From NCBI GenBank assembly GCA_026015185.1, contig JAOZGX010000007.1:1-51968 (forward strand): a stretch of 51,968 nucleotides of DNA, read 5' to 3'. This document shows, piece by piece, positions 42,004 to 51,591 of this stretch (position 1 is the first letter of the stretch; each line of letters begins with the position of its first letter). This stretch comes from Candidatus Bathyarchaeota archaeon (lineage in GTDB: Archaea > Thermoproteota > Bathyarchaeia > 40CM-2-53-6 > RBG-13-38-9). The position numbers and the translations under genes were made by a program. Below the pieces are notes generated by a model. It was given only the letters and a program-made list of their open reading frames with translations, made no database searches and had not been told where the DNA came from.

Positions 42004-42177
42004 TTTATTGATCCTTCATTCAATGATCAATACAAAAGCAAATATTATGCTCAAATATTTTGTCCTTAATACAATTCTTTTAACTTACATAAATATAGCT
42101 TGAAAAAAGTTACATCGAAAATTAAAATGAGAAAAGGTAAATATCATGAGTTAAAATATACTATAGTTGGTGATTTT

Positions 42178-42381
42178 ATGACGGTTGTCAAAATTCTTGA
42201 ACTTGTAGGGAGTTCTGAAAATAGTTGGGATGATGCTATACAAGAGGCTTTAGCAGAAGCCGCAAAAACCGTAAAAAACATAGTTGGAATCGATGTACTA
42301 GGGTACAAAGCCGAAGTGGAAAATAACAAAATAGTGAAATATAAGGCACATGTAAGAGTGGCTTTCACAGTCGAGCGATGA
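42178..42381 (+). CDS. Dodecin
   Basis: 67 residues from the ATG at 42178, with GGTGA upstream; the longer frame from 42100 adds unrelated sequence. It matches dodecin over its whole length (TVVKILELVGSSENSWDDAI, then VGIDVLGYKAEVENNKIVKY). Dodecins form 12-subunit shells that bind and store flavins. The Trp in SSENSWDDAI is the residue that stacks on the flavin. It is divergent from lysS and convergent with top6A. Confidence 0.93.
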   Translation: MTVVKILELVGSSENSWDDAIQEALAEAAKTVKNIVGIDVLGYKAEVENNKIVKYKAHVRVAFTVER

Positions 42382-42412
42382 TATGACAGCACTTAACTTT
42401 CATCCCATATGA

Positions 42413-43507
42413 TTAATCGGCCATCATCTCTAATTTAGTTGGTAAATATTCGTCGACTATATATGTCAACCCATAACGGCTGAACGCTTCTTGTTCAGCT
42501 TTTTTCTTTATATTCATGAACGTCTCGATCTCTTTTTTCCAGAGTTTTCCTTTATATCGCGGATCTTTTTTCAATTCGTGCAATCTTTTAACATCCAGAT
42601 CAGTTAGCTTGTCACTTGGTAGTTTATAGTCAACTATGTCAGTAGCCCATACTCCAGACCATTTTGCATCAGGTGTGTTCAAATCTCTAAGATGAGCTGC
42701 ATTTGCGGAACCTGAGATAATAACCATGGCTATGTGCATGCCCCATGGATCTCCATCTGTAAATATGTATACCGGTAATTCCAATTCCCTATTAAGTCTG
42801 CGAAGCAAAGATCTTGTTGCACGTGGAGCTTGACCGGCTGTATGAATTAGTATTGCTTTGAACTTTTCATGAACGCGCTCTTCAACAAATCTAGTGAATA
42901 AACCACCCTTCTCTATTGCTATTACTTTATCCGCCTTACAATCAGCAAATTCTGCATTTGTCAATGCAGGCCCGATCATCATCCCATCAGGATGTGAAGT
43001 TAAATTTAATTGCCTGCCCTCATATCCTGGCAAAGTATATTCTATTGTAAGATCTCCAAAGATCGCACTTCTCTCCTCGGGGAATACATTGAAGTCTTCT
43101 CTTGGATGCCTTAGCACAGTCTCAAGATCCGTAATTATATTGTCACTTTCTTGCTGATCAGTAAAGCTCATCTCATAAGCTTGGGCTGAATAGTATACAT
43201 CTCTTAATGTACTGGACTTGCTTTGAGTACTTAACTCATTAGCAAATAACGCTGTCCAGACTAGTTGAGTTAATGGCCGAATATGTCTAATGTTGCCAGC
43301 GCTTCTTTTAACATACCTCTCACCAAGAACATATTGCCGGATATTGGTATCATAAAAAATATTGTTTATAGATCTACTTGGCATCTTAGTCCATGGGAAC
43401 TCTCCATTTGATAATTGATCATACATTTGATGGCCAAAATTTTGTAAAGTTTCTACAACATTCGCTTTTCTATTCTTAACTGAACTCTCACTTTTCTTCG
43501 GTGTCAT
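42413..43507 (-). CDS. top6A: DNA topoisomerase VI subunit A
   Basis: 364 residues, the Spo11-like cleaving subunit. The winged-helix domain carries the catalytic Tyr106 (LRDVYYSAQ); the Toprim domain has Glu199 (IAIEKGG) and Asp251/Asp253 (DGDPWG). Two A subunits cut both DNA strands while two B subunits bind ATP. Its start overlaps the end of top6B by 20 bases, so the subunits are translated together. Typical of archaea; no oddities. Confidence 0.97.
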   Translation of the reverse strand: MTPKKSESSVKNRKANVVETLQNFGHQMYDQLSNGEFPWTKMPSRSINNIFYDTNIRQYVLGERYVKRSAGNIRHIRPLTQLVWTALFANELSTQSKSSTLRDVYYSAQAYEMSFTDQQESDNIITDLETVLRHPREDFNVFPEERSAIFGDLTIEYTLPGYEGRQLNLTSHPDGMMIGPALTNAEFADCKADKVIAIEKGGLFTRFVEERVHEKFKAILIHTAGQAPRATRSLLRRLNRELELPVYIFTDGDPWGMHIAMVIISGSANAAHLRDLNTPDAKWSGVWATDIVDYKLPSDKLTDLDVKRLHELKKDPRYKGKLWKKEIETFMNIKKKAEQEAFSRYGLTYIVDEYLPTKLEMMAD

Positions 43508-45014
43508 ATTTCATCAAATCTTTTAACAAAGGTTCAACATCTGGCTCTTTTTCTTTTTTTGCTAATTTAGTTGAGAAAGAAGCAATTTTAGGTAAATATT
43601 TCTGGAATATGTTAAGCCTTTTTCTCTCTCTTTCGATGTAATTTTTTCTAGAGAGATAAAGGTGTAATTTTCTGGCAACTTCTCTTAAAGCGTTTAAGAT
43701 TTCATGTTCAACTTCAGGCCTGTCTGCAATAAACTCTTTCCCAACAGTTTTGTAAGGGATTTTCAAGCTACATATATGAACAAAAACTGCCAAAGGCTCA
43801 TCTGGGCTTACTTTGTAATGCCTCCAATTCATAATATTATTAATCACTTTCCAAGAAACATCACTGGCCTCATCAAATAGCAATGGAATTTTATTTGCAA
43901 ATCTATATAGTAATATTCCTCCTGTTTTTGGAATATTTCCTCCATAAGCTATTCCTGTCTCAACTATAAACGGAAATCCTGAATATGCAGATGCCCTCCT
44001 TTGGTGTACCTCCACAAATTCAGGGTTCAATTCCTTTTGAATTCCTGTTTTTAGTAAGTCTATTCCTATTGGAGAAAGGCAACTAGAATCTGGAGGCAAG
44101 AAACCTTCAAAATTTTTCATTGCATTTACAAGCCTTACTATTTCATTAGAGTTCAATTTCTTTGGGTTCTTTCTTGGGCCAATATCTGCGAATTCTAAAA
44201 ATTTTCTTGCTGTGGTCTCTCCTACCCTTTGGAAATGTCTTCTCATGAATTCCTTCATAGTCCTAATTTGAGAGACTTTGATAAGCCTTCTTAAGGTCTC
44301 TACATCTACTCCATGGGGGTGAGGCGTTGTCTCTGTTGGAGGCTTGGGCATGGATTCTATAATCCTATCGAATTTATAGAATCTTCCTCGCGGATCTACA
44401 AAAGTTAAATTTGCATAAGGAGCTACAATCGCTGTCTGTTTAAGATATTCTATGATCTTTGATTTAGCTCTTGTATAATCTGCCTCTGTTAGAAATTCGA
44501 TAATTGTTCCGTGCCATTTCATTTTATTTGGATGGTTTTTTTGACTTAGTATTATGGGCTTGTTATTTTGAATGTCCATCATTAAACGATATTTAGAGAT
44601 TTTTGATTTCTCTAAGCTTGAAGTTATATGCGTCTCTGAATGGGTTGTTATCTGCCCGTATAAAACTGCCATCTTGCCACCTAGGCCAAAAGTACCCCTG
44701 GTCTGACGAAGTTTATATTTTGAACCGAATAAAACCTGTCCAAAGGCTGAAGGTACTATATCTGAGGGAAGCCCAGAACCATTATCCTCAACTCTTATCC
44801 TATAAGTGCCGGGTTCTTTTGAGTTGTTTGATATTTTTGAGAGTCTTATGTAGATATCTGGTAAAATACGATGGACCTCACAAGCATCCAATGAATTCTC
44901 AACAAGCTCCCTGATTGTGGAATAGATGGCTCTTGATGGATTAGTGAAGCCAGCAATGTCCCTGTTTCTATAAAAAAAGTCAGCAGGGCTTATTTCTTCA
45001 AAAACTTCAACCAT
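43488..45014 (-). CDS. top6B: DNA topoisomerase VI subunit B
   Basis: About 508 residues from the ATG at 45014; a GTG at 45029 is also in frame. It has the GHKL ATPase: ELVENSLDACEVH (N box), RVEDNGSGLP (G1), GTFGLGGKMAVLYGQ (G2 and ATP lid) and the transducer domain with its lysine switch region near 350-420. It couples ATP hydrolysis to strand passage. The KH protein ends 32 bases upstream in the same direction. Confidence 0.97.
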   Translation of the reverse strand: MVEVFEEISPADFFYRNRDIAGFTNPSRAIYSTIRELVENSLDACEVHRILPDIYIRLSKISNNSKEPGTYRIRVEDNGSGLPSDIVPSAFGQVLFGSKYKLRQTRGTFGLGGKMAVLYGQITTHSETHITSSLEKSKISKYRLMMDIQNNKPIILSQKNHPNKMKWHGTIIEFLTEADYTRAKSKIIEYLKQTAIVAPYANLTFVDPRGRFYKFDRIIESMPKPPTETTPHPHGVDVETLRRLIKVSQIRTMKEFMRRHFQRVGETTARKFLEFADIGPRKNPKKLNSNEIVRLVNAMKNFEGFLPPDSSCLSPIGIDLLKTGIQKELNPEFVEVHQRRASAYSGFPFIVETGIAYGGNIPKTGGILLYRFANKIPLLFDEASDVSWKVINNIMNWRHYKVSPDEPLAVFVHICSLKIPYKTVGKEFIADRPEVEHEILNALREVARKLHLYLSRKNYIERERKRLNIFQKYLPKIASFSTKLAKKEKEPDVEPLLKDLMKYDTEEK

Positions 45015-45045
45015 GTTAGAATTAAACACCTAAAAAATTTTTAAA

Positions 45046-45615
45046 TCAAAATTCTTTTTCCCATAATTCTATGGTCTCTCTTTTTTTCATCTCTCTTCTC
45101 TTTCTCATCAAGAACTTGTAAACAGATGAATGCTGTTTACCCTTTATCAGCAAATTTACAGCTTCTCTTGAAAGAAATGTGGTATCGTAATTACCTATTA
45201 TGGAAATTGTATGCCCATAAACAGAGACGTCTGTAGTAGTAAATTCTTCCAACATGCGTCTAATTTTACCATCTCTTCCTATAACTCTGCCCTTTATCCT
45301 TTTAATATCGTTTTCATTCTTACCAAAAATCTCTCGAAGATCTATTATGTCTAAGACTCTATCTTCATCGAGTAGTGTCAGGGCTTTGTCAGGAGAGAAA
45401 CCTCTTCCGATAGCTCTTGATATCTCTCTTGCAGAAAATAAAGCCGATGGATCTTCTGTTTCTTTTGTAGAGATAATCTCAATATTACCGCTCTCACTTT
45501 CCACTTTTAAATTTACTTTTAAGGCCTTTTCAATCCTCTTTTTTACTTTTCCTTTGTGGCCTAAAAGAACTCCTACTCTATCCAACGGGATTAATATGCT
45601 TAATGAATTGCTCAT
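45046..45615 (-). CDS. KH-domain protein of the Pno1/Dim2 family
   Basis: 189 residues with two KH domains: LIPLDRVGVLLGHKGKVKKR (first GxxG as GHKG) and IKGRVIGRDGKIRRMLEEFT (second, GRDG). This is the archaeal counterpart of Dim2/Pno1, which binds the 3' end of 16S/18S pre-rRNA and acts with RIO1 kinase in small-subunit maturation. The start overlaps the RIO1 stop by four bases (ATGA), in line with the partnership. Confidence 0.94.
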   Translation of the reverse strand: MSNSLSILIPLDRVGVLLGHKGKVKKRIEKALKVNLKVESESGNIEIISTKETEDPSALFSAREISRAIGRGFSPDKALTLLDEDRVLDIIDLREIFGKNENDIKRIKGRVIGRDGKIRRMLEEFTTTDVSVYGHTISIIGNYDTTFLSREAVNLLIKGKQHSSVYKFLMRKRREMKKRETIELWEKEF

Positions 45616-46409
45616 CTATGGCCCCCAACAATCTTTTCATAAGTGTCATCTACAGATTCGATCTTAATCTTAAATTTTTCAAAGAACCCATTCAAATTGG
45701 TGAGATCTCTTCTTAGTAGTTCATGAGATAAAGGATGCTCTAATTTTACAGCTTGAGAAAAATCAAAAATAATCGGCTTATCATTCCATACCATGATATT
45801 GTATTCGCTTAAATCACCATGAACCAGATTTGCTTTTTTGTATAAAGATTTTACATATCGCAAGAGCATGCTATAAACTCTAGCCGGTCTTTTTAGTTGA
45901 TATTCTTTTAGAAGAGGAGCCGGAACTCCTTCTTCTCCAATGAATTCCATTAGAAGAACATTGCCTTCGACTGTAATGGGCTTTGGTGAGCTTATTCCCA
46001 CTTCTTTAGCAAGTAAAAGGTTCTTAAACTCTTTTTTTGCCCATAGATATATGAGAGACCTAGTTGATTTAGGTACATTTCTGAACCTATTATCCCCCTC
46101 AATATATTTTAACATACCTTTTCGAAATTCAGATGGATAGACCAAATATATCTTAATAGCTATGTCCTTGTCGTTTGCATCCTTGCCCCAATATAACCGC
46201 GATTCTTTTCCGGCTTTGACCACACCAAAAATTCTTTCTAATACACCAGTATTTAACATCCGATAAATTATCATTAAAGTGGATTTGTCAAAAACTTCTT
46301 CTAGGGATTCCATTTCCTCGCTTCTTTTCTCTCGCATCAACCTCTCAGTTTCATACTTCTTTTCTCTGAGTCTTATTTTAAGCGAAATTTTATCGTCCCG
46401 ATCAGCCAC
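45612..46409 (-). CDS. rio1: RIO1-type serine/threonine protein kinase
   Basis: 265 residues. The nucleotide loop is AGKES (66-70), the ATP lysine Lys86 in AIKIY, the catalytic loop HGDLSEYN with Asp199 and Asn204, and the metal-binding Asp216 in IFDFSQ. RIO1 works late in small ribosomal subunit maturation. The start is GTG with GGAG eight bases upstream, in the gap after aIF1A. The order aIF1A, RIO1, KH (Dim2) is well conserved in archaea. Confidence 0.97.
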   Translation of the reverse strand: MADRDDKISLKIRLREKKYETERLMREKRSEEMESLEEVFDKSTLMIIYRMLNTGVLERIFGVVKAGKESRLYWGKDANDKDIAIKIYLVYPSEFRKGMLKYIEGDNRFRNVPKSTRSLIYLWAKKEFKNLLLAKEVGISSPKPITVEGNVLLMEFIGEEGVPAPLLKEYQLKRPARVYSMLLRYVKSLYKKANLVHGDLSEYNIMVWNDKPIIFDFSQAVKLEHPLSHELLRRDLTNLNGFFEKFKIKIESVDDTYEKIVGGHR

Positions 46410-46424
46410 CTGAATGTCTCCATC

Positions 46425-46730
46425 CTAGAATTTCAAATAACCCTTCTTTTTCAAGGATTCGGCCTGTCCATGAGTATATCTCCAAACGATATCTCCCCTT
46501 TCTTCAAATTGAAAGTCCCATGGATCTACAAGTACTACATCGCCTAAGCGAATCCAGACTCTGCGTTTCATTTTCCCTCTAATTCTACAGAGTCTTTCAT
46601 GACCATCAGTACACTTAGCTCGGAGTCTATCGAATCCCAACATTTGGGTTACTACGCCCAATACTTGATTTTCTGTTGGAAGAACTAGCCTACTAATTAC
46701 TCCCTCACTCAATACCTTCTTCTTTCCCAT
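46425..46730 (-). CDS. Translation initiation factor aIF1A
   Basis: 101 residues with the OB fold of S1/IF1: VLGVVTQMLGFDRLRAKCTDGH, then RIRGKMKRRVWIRLGDVVLVDPWDF. The N-terminal (GKKKV) and C-terminal (SLKKKGYLKF) tails are the usual basic ones. It binds the small subunit A site during initiation. First gene of an aIF1A-RIO1-KH-top6 string. Confidence 0.97.
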   Translation of the reverse strand: MGKKKVLSEGVISRLVLPTENQVLGVVTQMLGFDRLRAKCTDGHERLCRIRGKMKRRVWIRLGDVVLVDPWDFQFEERGDIVWRYTHGQAESLKKKGYLKF

Positions 46731-46894
46731 TTAGTACCTTCCTAATATAATTCCAGAATTCATTATGTTGTACCTTAGAGTCTAAAATAAAGGTTTTTTA
46801 TGATAAAAGAGTTCAAAAACTTGTTAATTTGTCCAATAATTGCCAAAAAAATGAAAGTGTTAAGCACTTCTTACATGCAGACTCACTCAATTAA

Positions 46895-47197
46895 TTAGAG
46901 AGTTAGTTTCATTATCTGAACATGAGGTATACCTTCAATATGCATAACTGCTTGTGGATCTACAAGATCATTCCTTATAGCTGCATCAATAATTCTTTCA
47001 CCAACTAAATTCGCCAATTCCACGTTGTCCAATAAACTGATAGCTTCTTCAACAGTACATAACTCATTGCCATAGAAATCCTCTTTGACTTCTAACTTGA
47101 GTTTGCCTTCATGGAAAGTTTTGTTTAGCAGATCTTTATCACATATGGCAATCAATGAATTTTTCTCTTTGTACTTTTTGATATAAACCTCACTCAT
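46895..47197 (-). CDS. DUF424-domain protein
   Basis: 100 residues from the ATG at 47197 (the frame is open to 47251 but the extra part overlaps aIF2-beta and is unlike the family). It matches the small archaeal DUF424 family: VYIKKYKEKNSLIAICDKDLL, then LVGERIIDAAIRNDLVDPQA and VMHIEGIPHVQIMKL. The function is unknown; in archaea it is typically found next to aIF2-beta and translation genes, as here, 13 bases downstream. Confidence 0.93.
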   Translation of the reverse strand: MSEVYIKKYKEKNSLIAICDKDLLNKTFHEGKLKLEVKEDFYGNELCTVEEAISLLDNVELANLVGERIIDAAIRNDLVDPQAVMHIEGIPHVQIMKLTL

Positions 47198-47210
47198 CGC
47201 CACAGACCTC

Positions 47211-47621
47211 TCATGTAGATGTAATTGATGATTTTGCACCGCAAGCTTCACAAATTAAGAATAAAAATCTATCTTCTTTTTCTATATTAGTATCAGGTCT
47301 TTTACAAATTGGGCATACTACATACTTATTACAATAAACATTAAGTAATTGAGTTATTGAATTATTATTAAATTTCCCCTGAAATATAGCGCGACCTCCA
47401 TCTGTTGAAGCTGCTGTTGCCATTTCCTTAGATAAGAATTTTAAAACCTGACGAGGATCTCTATTCATATTTGAGCAAATATCATTAAAATTGAAAATTA
47501 TTGTCTTTGGACCAAATATTCTACTTGAGGGTTCAGTCATCTCAAATCTTTCGCGAGATGCAGCTTTTTTCGGTATCTTCTCTAAAACCCTATCGAGATT
47601 CTTCAAATATTCTTCGCTCAA
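47211..47621 (-). CDS. Translation initiation factor aIF2 subunit beta
   Basis: 136 residues. The core domain (KTIIFNFNDICSNMNRDPRQ, then LKFLSKEMATAAS) is followed by a zinc ribbon (CPICKRPDTN and CEACGAKSS). It is part of the trimeric factor that brings Met-tRNA to the ribosome. Like archaeal members it lacks the long N-terminal lysine blocks of the eukaryotic protein. Co-directional with DUF424. Confidence 0.97.
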   Translation of the reverse strand: MSEEYLKNLDRVLEKIPKKAASRERFEMTEPSSRIFGPKTIIFNFNDICSNMNRDPRQVLKFLSKEMATAASTDGGRAIFQGKFNNNSITQLLNVYCNKYVVCPICKRPDTNIEKEDRFLFLICEACGAKSSITST

Positions 47622-47745
47622 ATATGGATCCTTCCTAATTATTACCTATTGATTATTAAAAATCACATAAAATATTATCTCTTACCTAGTTAACAAAGCA
47701 TATGGCTAAAAATGATACATTTTTACAATTAATGGCCTTATTTTC

Positions 47746-47756
47746 AGCATGCGTTA
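47746..47756. repeat. Weak GC element AGCATGCGTTA
   Basis: Lies in the divergent aIF2-beta/metG spacer. It is the only copy of the motif in the housekeeping part after 40.4 kb, and it lacks the GCGCGC core. Confidence 0.3.
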
Positions 47757-47840
47757 TTTTGTAAACCTTAATTAATATATATCTTAAAAGCAATTTAGAA
47801 AAAAGGCAACATCTAGAAGTTTTTTCGAGGATTTTATAGA

Positions 47841-49508
47841 TTGGGTAAATGGATCGTTTGTTCTGCATGGCCATATGTTAATAGTGTACCCCATCTTGGT
47901 ACTTTTATTCACCTACTTTCAGCAGACATTATCAAAAGATATTTACATTTAAAAGGTGAAAAGGTAATATCCGTTACAGGTTCTGATGAACATGGAACAC
48001 CTATTGAAGTTGAAGCTATAAAATCCGGTATTCCTCCAAAACAATTAACTGATAAATATCATAAGGAAATAGTTGAACTCCTAAGTAAATATAGAATAAA
48101 TTTCGATAATTATACTAGGACAGAAAATAAGACTCACATAGATTTTACACAAACATTTTACAAGAGGATTTATGATAATGGTTACATTTTTACAAAACAA
48201 GTTGAGTTACCATATTGCCAGAAATGCGATAGATTTCTTCCTGATCGATTTATTGAAGGAACATGCACTTATTGCGCCTCAGACAAAGCGAGAGGTGATC
48301 AATGTGACGCATGCGGTAGAATTCTAGACCCGCTGGAAGTTAAAGATCCTAAATGCGCTTTTTGTAAAACAACCCCAATAATTAAAAAATCTACTCATTG
48401 GTTTTTTGATCTTCCTAAGCTTAGTGATAAGCTTAAGTCCTTTTTGGATTCAAATAAACAAATGCCAGATAACGCAAGAAATTTTTCTTATAAATGGTTG
48501 GAAGAGGGCTTACGTTCTAGAGCTCTTACGAGAGATAATAAATGGGGGATCCCATCTCCTTTTCCAAATTCAGAAGGAAAAACGATCTATGTTTGGTTAG
48601 AAGCTTTACTTGGATATGTGTCTGCAACAAAGGAATGGGCTGAGAATCAAGGAAAACCCCAGTTATGGAAGGATTTTTGGTTCGATAGTGAAACTAAAAG
48701 TATCTTTTTCATTGGTAAAGATAACATTCCTTTCCATACTATAATACTTCCTGCTCTCCTGATGGCTAGTGAAGAAGAATATATTTTACCTTGGCAAGTT
48801 TCTTCAACTGAATTCATCCTTTATGAAAGCCATGGAAAATTCTCAAAGAGCCGGAGAATAGGGGTTTGGATGGATGAGGCCCTAGAGATTGCCGAGCCAG
48901 AATATTGGAGATTCGTTTTAGCACTTATTAGGCCCGAAACAAAAGATGCAAATTTTACTTGGGAAGAGTTTGAAAGGAGAATAAATAATGATTTGAATGA
49001 TGCTATAGGCAACTTTATTCATAGAACTCTTGCTTTTATAAATTCTCATTTTGATGGTGTTATTCCAACACCTAGTAAACTTAAAGATCGAGATAGAATT
49101 TTTCAAGAAAAAATCATTGATTCTTCGAAGGTTGTAGGAGACCTCTTTGATAGAATTAGAATCAGAGACGCTTTAAATGCGATTATTGATCTTGCAAGAT
49201 TGGGTAATCAATATTTTAGCGATAAGGAGCCTTGGCACAAAATGGATAAAGAGATTGAGGATGCTTCAACAACTCTCCATATTGCAACCCAGCTTGTACA
49301 TTCATTATCTATTTTATTACAACCCTTCTTACCTTTTGTAGCCGAAGAAATCTGGAAACAATTAAACATGTCAGGAGAAGTTTTCTCACAAAGATGGGAA
49401 ATGGCCAGTGAATTGAATGTGAAATCAGGTCATAGGATTGGCCAAATTAAGCCTTTATTCCATAAGGTAAAAGCTAGTGAAATCAAAGAGAAGCGAAAGG
49501 TTACTTAG
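47841..49508 (+). CDS. metG: Methionyl-tRNA synthetase
   Basis: 555 residues. HIGH-type motif HLGT at 18-21, a four-pair zinc knuckle (CQKCDRFLP, CTYC, CDACGR, CAFC), and KFSKS at 333-337 (KMSKS type), then the helical anticodon domain. The start is TTG, with translation beginning GKWIVCSAWPYVN as in other archaeal MetG. It ends without the extra dimerisation domain found in many longer forms; that domain may be a separate gene elsewhere. Confidence 0.97.
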   Translation: MGKWIVCSAWPYVNSVPHLGTFIHLLSADIIKRYLHLKGEKVISVTGSDEHGTPIEVEAIKSGIPPKQLTDKYHKEIVELLSKYRINFDNYTRTENKTHIDFTQTFYKRIYDNGYIFTKQVELPYCQKCDRFLPDRFIEGTCTYCASDKARGDQCDACGRILDPLEVKDPKCAFCKTTPIIKKSTHWFFDLPKLSDKLKSFLDSNKQMPDNARNFSYKWLEEGLRSRALTRDNKWGIPSPFPNSEGKTIYVWLEALLGYVSATKEWAENQGKPQLWKDFWFDSETKSIFFIGKDNIPFHTIILPALLMASEEEYILPWQVSSTEFILYESHGKFSKSRRIGVWMDEALEIAEPEYWRFVLALIRPETKDANFTWEEFERRINNDLNDAIGNFIHRTLAFINSHFDGVIPTPSKLKDRDRIFQEKIIDSSKVVGDLFDRIRIRDALNAIIDLARLGNQYFSDKEPWHKMDKEIEDASTTLHIATQLVHSLSILLQPFLPFVAEEIWKQLNMSGEVFSQRWEMASELNVKSGHRIGQIKPLFHKVKASEIKEKRKVT

Positions 49509-49525
49509 TATTAGTAAAGGCTGTT

Positions 49526-50188
49526 ATGAATTTGGCTAAATTATTGCCCCTAAAACTTGATATTCATATTCATACTATGAACTCGGGAGATTCAAGAATA
49601 ATGCCAAAAGTGATCCCGGAAATAATAAAAAGTAGAGGATTAGACGGAATAGCACTTACTGAACATAATAAACTCTTTAAATACGATCTTCCGGGGATTA
49701 TTGTTCTCCCAGGAATTGAGATATCAACCAAGCGCGGTCATTTATTAGCCCTTGGATTAGAAGAAAATATTAAAAGAGGAATGCCTATGGATAAGACTAT
49801 AAGGGAGGTTAAACGACACGATGGCATCACAGTTATCGCCCATCCTTACAGTATTAGCGCTCGCGCCGATCTAAATAACATCAATATCAAACCTGACGCT
49901 ATTGAAACATTAAACGCCCGAATTATGTTTTGCAATATATCTTCCAAGTTAGCAAAAAGAATGGCAAACCAACTTTTACTTCCAACTACTGGTGGAAGCG
50001 ATTCACATATTAAAGATACAATTGGAGATGCTTATACTACAGTTTATACTAAATCAAGATCAATTGATGACATTCTTGAGGCTTTTAGAAAAGGAAATAT
50101 AGAAGCTGGTGGAAGATGCTCGAGTCTGAAGAATAAAGCAAAAGGTAGAATAGGTTCTATTACAAGAAAAATTCGACATATATTATAA
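49526..50188 (+). CDS. PHP-domain metal-dependent phosphoesterase
   Basis: 220 residues with the PHP motifs in order: LDIHIHTMNSGDS (HxH), LDGIALTEHNK, VLPGIEISTKRGHLLALG, ITVIAHPYS, TTGGSDSHIKDTIG (SDSH). These bind two or three metal ions and cleave phosphoesters; the free-standing archaeal ones are probably nucleases or nucleotide phosphatases. It follows metG by 17 bases and is probably in the same transcript. The last 25 residues are a basic tail. Confidence 0.93.
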   Translation: MNLAKLLPLKLDIHIHTMNSGDSRIMPKVIPEIIKSRGLDGIALTEHNKLFKYDLPGIIVLPGIEISTKRGHLLALGLEENIKRGMPMDKTIREVKRHDGITVIAHPYSISARADLNNINIKPDAIETLNARIMFCNISSKLAKRMANQLLLPTTGGSDSHIKDTIGDAYTTVYTKSRSIDDILEAFRKGNIEAGGRCSSLKNKAKGRIGSITRKIRHIL

Positions 50189-50192
50189 TTAA

Positions 50193-51524
50193 TCAATCGT
50201 TAATTTCTGATATTACTCTTGCTTCAAGATAACGGTCAGTAACATTTTCTATCTTAGCATGAACTTTTTTTCCAAGCAAATTCACTTTTTGATTTATTAG
50301 AACTTTTTTATAATTCTGCAATCTCCCTTCAAAATGGTCCTTTTTCAATTCTTTATTAATGTAGACGATTTGAATTGAATCCAAATATTCTGAATTTACA
50401 TGCGAACTAATTTTTGAACACAAATTTGAAAGTCTTTTTGATCTCTCCTTAATTACATTGTTTGGAATCTGAGGAAGTTTACTCGCAATGGTTTTTGGTC
50501 TTGTAGCGAATTTAGAAATATTAACAATATCAGGTCTAGCTTTATTAACGAATTCAATGGATCGATTAAAGTCAACATCACTTTCTGTGGGAAATCCGAC
50601 TATTACGTCAGTTGCAATAGTTATATCGGAGAATGATTTTCTGAATCTTTTAATTAATTTTTCTACTTCTGATACTTTATATTGCCTGTTCATTAATTCT
50701 AGAACACGGTCTGATCCTGATTGTATTGGAACGTGAAGAAATTTGTAAATTTTATTATTTTTATAGATTGATACAAGCTCTTCAATCATTTCTTTTGCAT
50801 AATTGGGATTCATCATACCTAATCTGATTCTAAAATCTCCTTTTATTTCGATTAAATCTGTAAGTAAATCAGTTAGTTTTAATCCGATATCTTTGCCATA
50901 GGATCCCGTATCTTGACCAGTAATCCAAATTTCTGTTACTCCTTCAGAAATTGCTCTATTTACTTCCTCTGTTATGTTTTCTATAGGGAAAGAAGACAAT
51001 CTACCTCGTGCAAATCTTGTGCAACAATATGCGCAATCTCCTAGGCACCCTTCTGAAATTGGAACTATCTTTATTAAATTATTTATTCTCTCTTCAGGTA
51101 GACTAACTTTTATAGGCGTTTTTTCTGAGAAAAATTTTGCACCATAATGGCCTTTTTTTATATAATCAAGCGCTTGAATTATGTTGTCAACAGAATAAGG
51201 ATCTAAAATTGCTGCATAGTTTGGGATCGACGATTTAATTGCTGAGAGATTTATCTTAGGTAAACAACCGGTTATAATAATTGGAATATTCAATTTTCCA
51301 AGAGTCTTTAATCTATTTATTATTCTGTCTTCAGTAGGTTTCTTTACACCACAAGTATTTATGATGATTATATCTGATTTTTCAGGCATGTTCTCAATAA
51401 TATAACCATAATTTGATAGATAACCTAATATTATTTCTAGATCATGAGTATTAGCTGAACACCCATAATTCTCTAGATAAATTCTCTCTATGCTCTTTGA
51501 ATCTTCAATTAATGATTTCTGCAT
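50193..51524 (-). CDS. mtaB: tRNA-t6A37 methylthiotransferase (MtaB/CDKAL1 type)
   Basis: 443 residues. The UPF0004 domain supplies one iron-sulfur cluster by Cys22, Cys58 and Cys87. The radical-SAM domain has CxxxCxxC at Cys160, Cys164 and Cys167 (SEGCLGDCAYCC); an RNA-binding TRAM domain occupies roughly 370-435. It adds a methylthio group to t6A at position 37 of tRNAs decoding ANN codons. Start ATG 51524; it converges with the PHP gene with a four-base gap. Confidence 0.95.
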   Translation of the reverse strand: MQKSLIEDSKSIERIYLENYGCSANTHDLEIILGYLSNYGYIIENMPEKSDIIIINTCGVKKPTEDRIINRLKTLGKLNIPIIITGCLPKINLSAIKSSIPNYAAILDPYSVDNIIQALDYIKKGHYGAKFFSEKTPIKVSLPEERINNLIKIVPISEGCLGDCAYCCTRFARGRLSSFPIENITEEVNRAISEGVTEIWITGQDTGSYGKDIGLKLTDLLTDLIEIKGDFRIRLGMMNPNYAKEMIEELVSIYKNNKIYKFLHVPIQSGSDRVLELMNRQYKVSEVEKLIKRFRKSFSDITIATDVIVGFPTESDVDFNRSIEFVNKARPDIVNISKFATRPKTIASKLPQIPNNVIKERSKRLSNLCSKISSHVNSEYLDSIQIVYINKELKKDHFEGRLQNYKKVLINQKVNLLGKKVHAKIENVTDRYLEARVISEIND

Positions 51525-51591
51525 TTGCCATGTTACCGCATTATATTTGATTAATTATTCAATTCATAATTAAGATTGAATCTGATAAATT

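Noticed and set aside
45254-45667. Plus-strand frame of 137 codons opposite the KH and RIO1 genes
   Set aside because: It is the complement of two well-conserved genes and has Ser/Leu-rich shadow composition.
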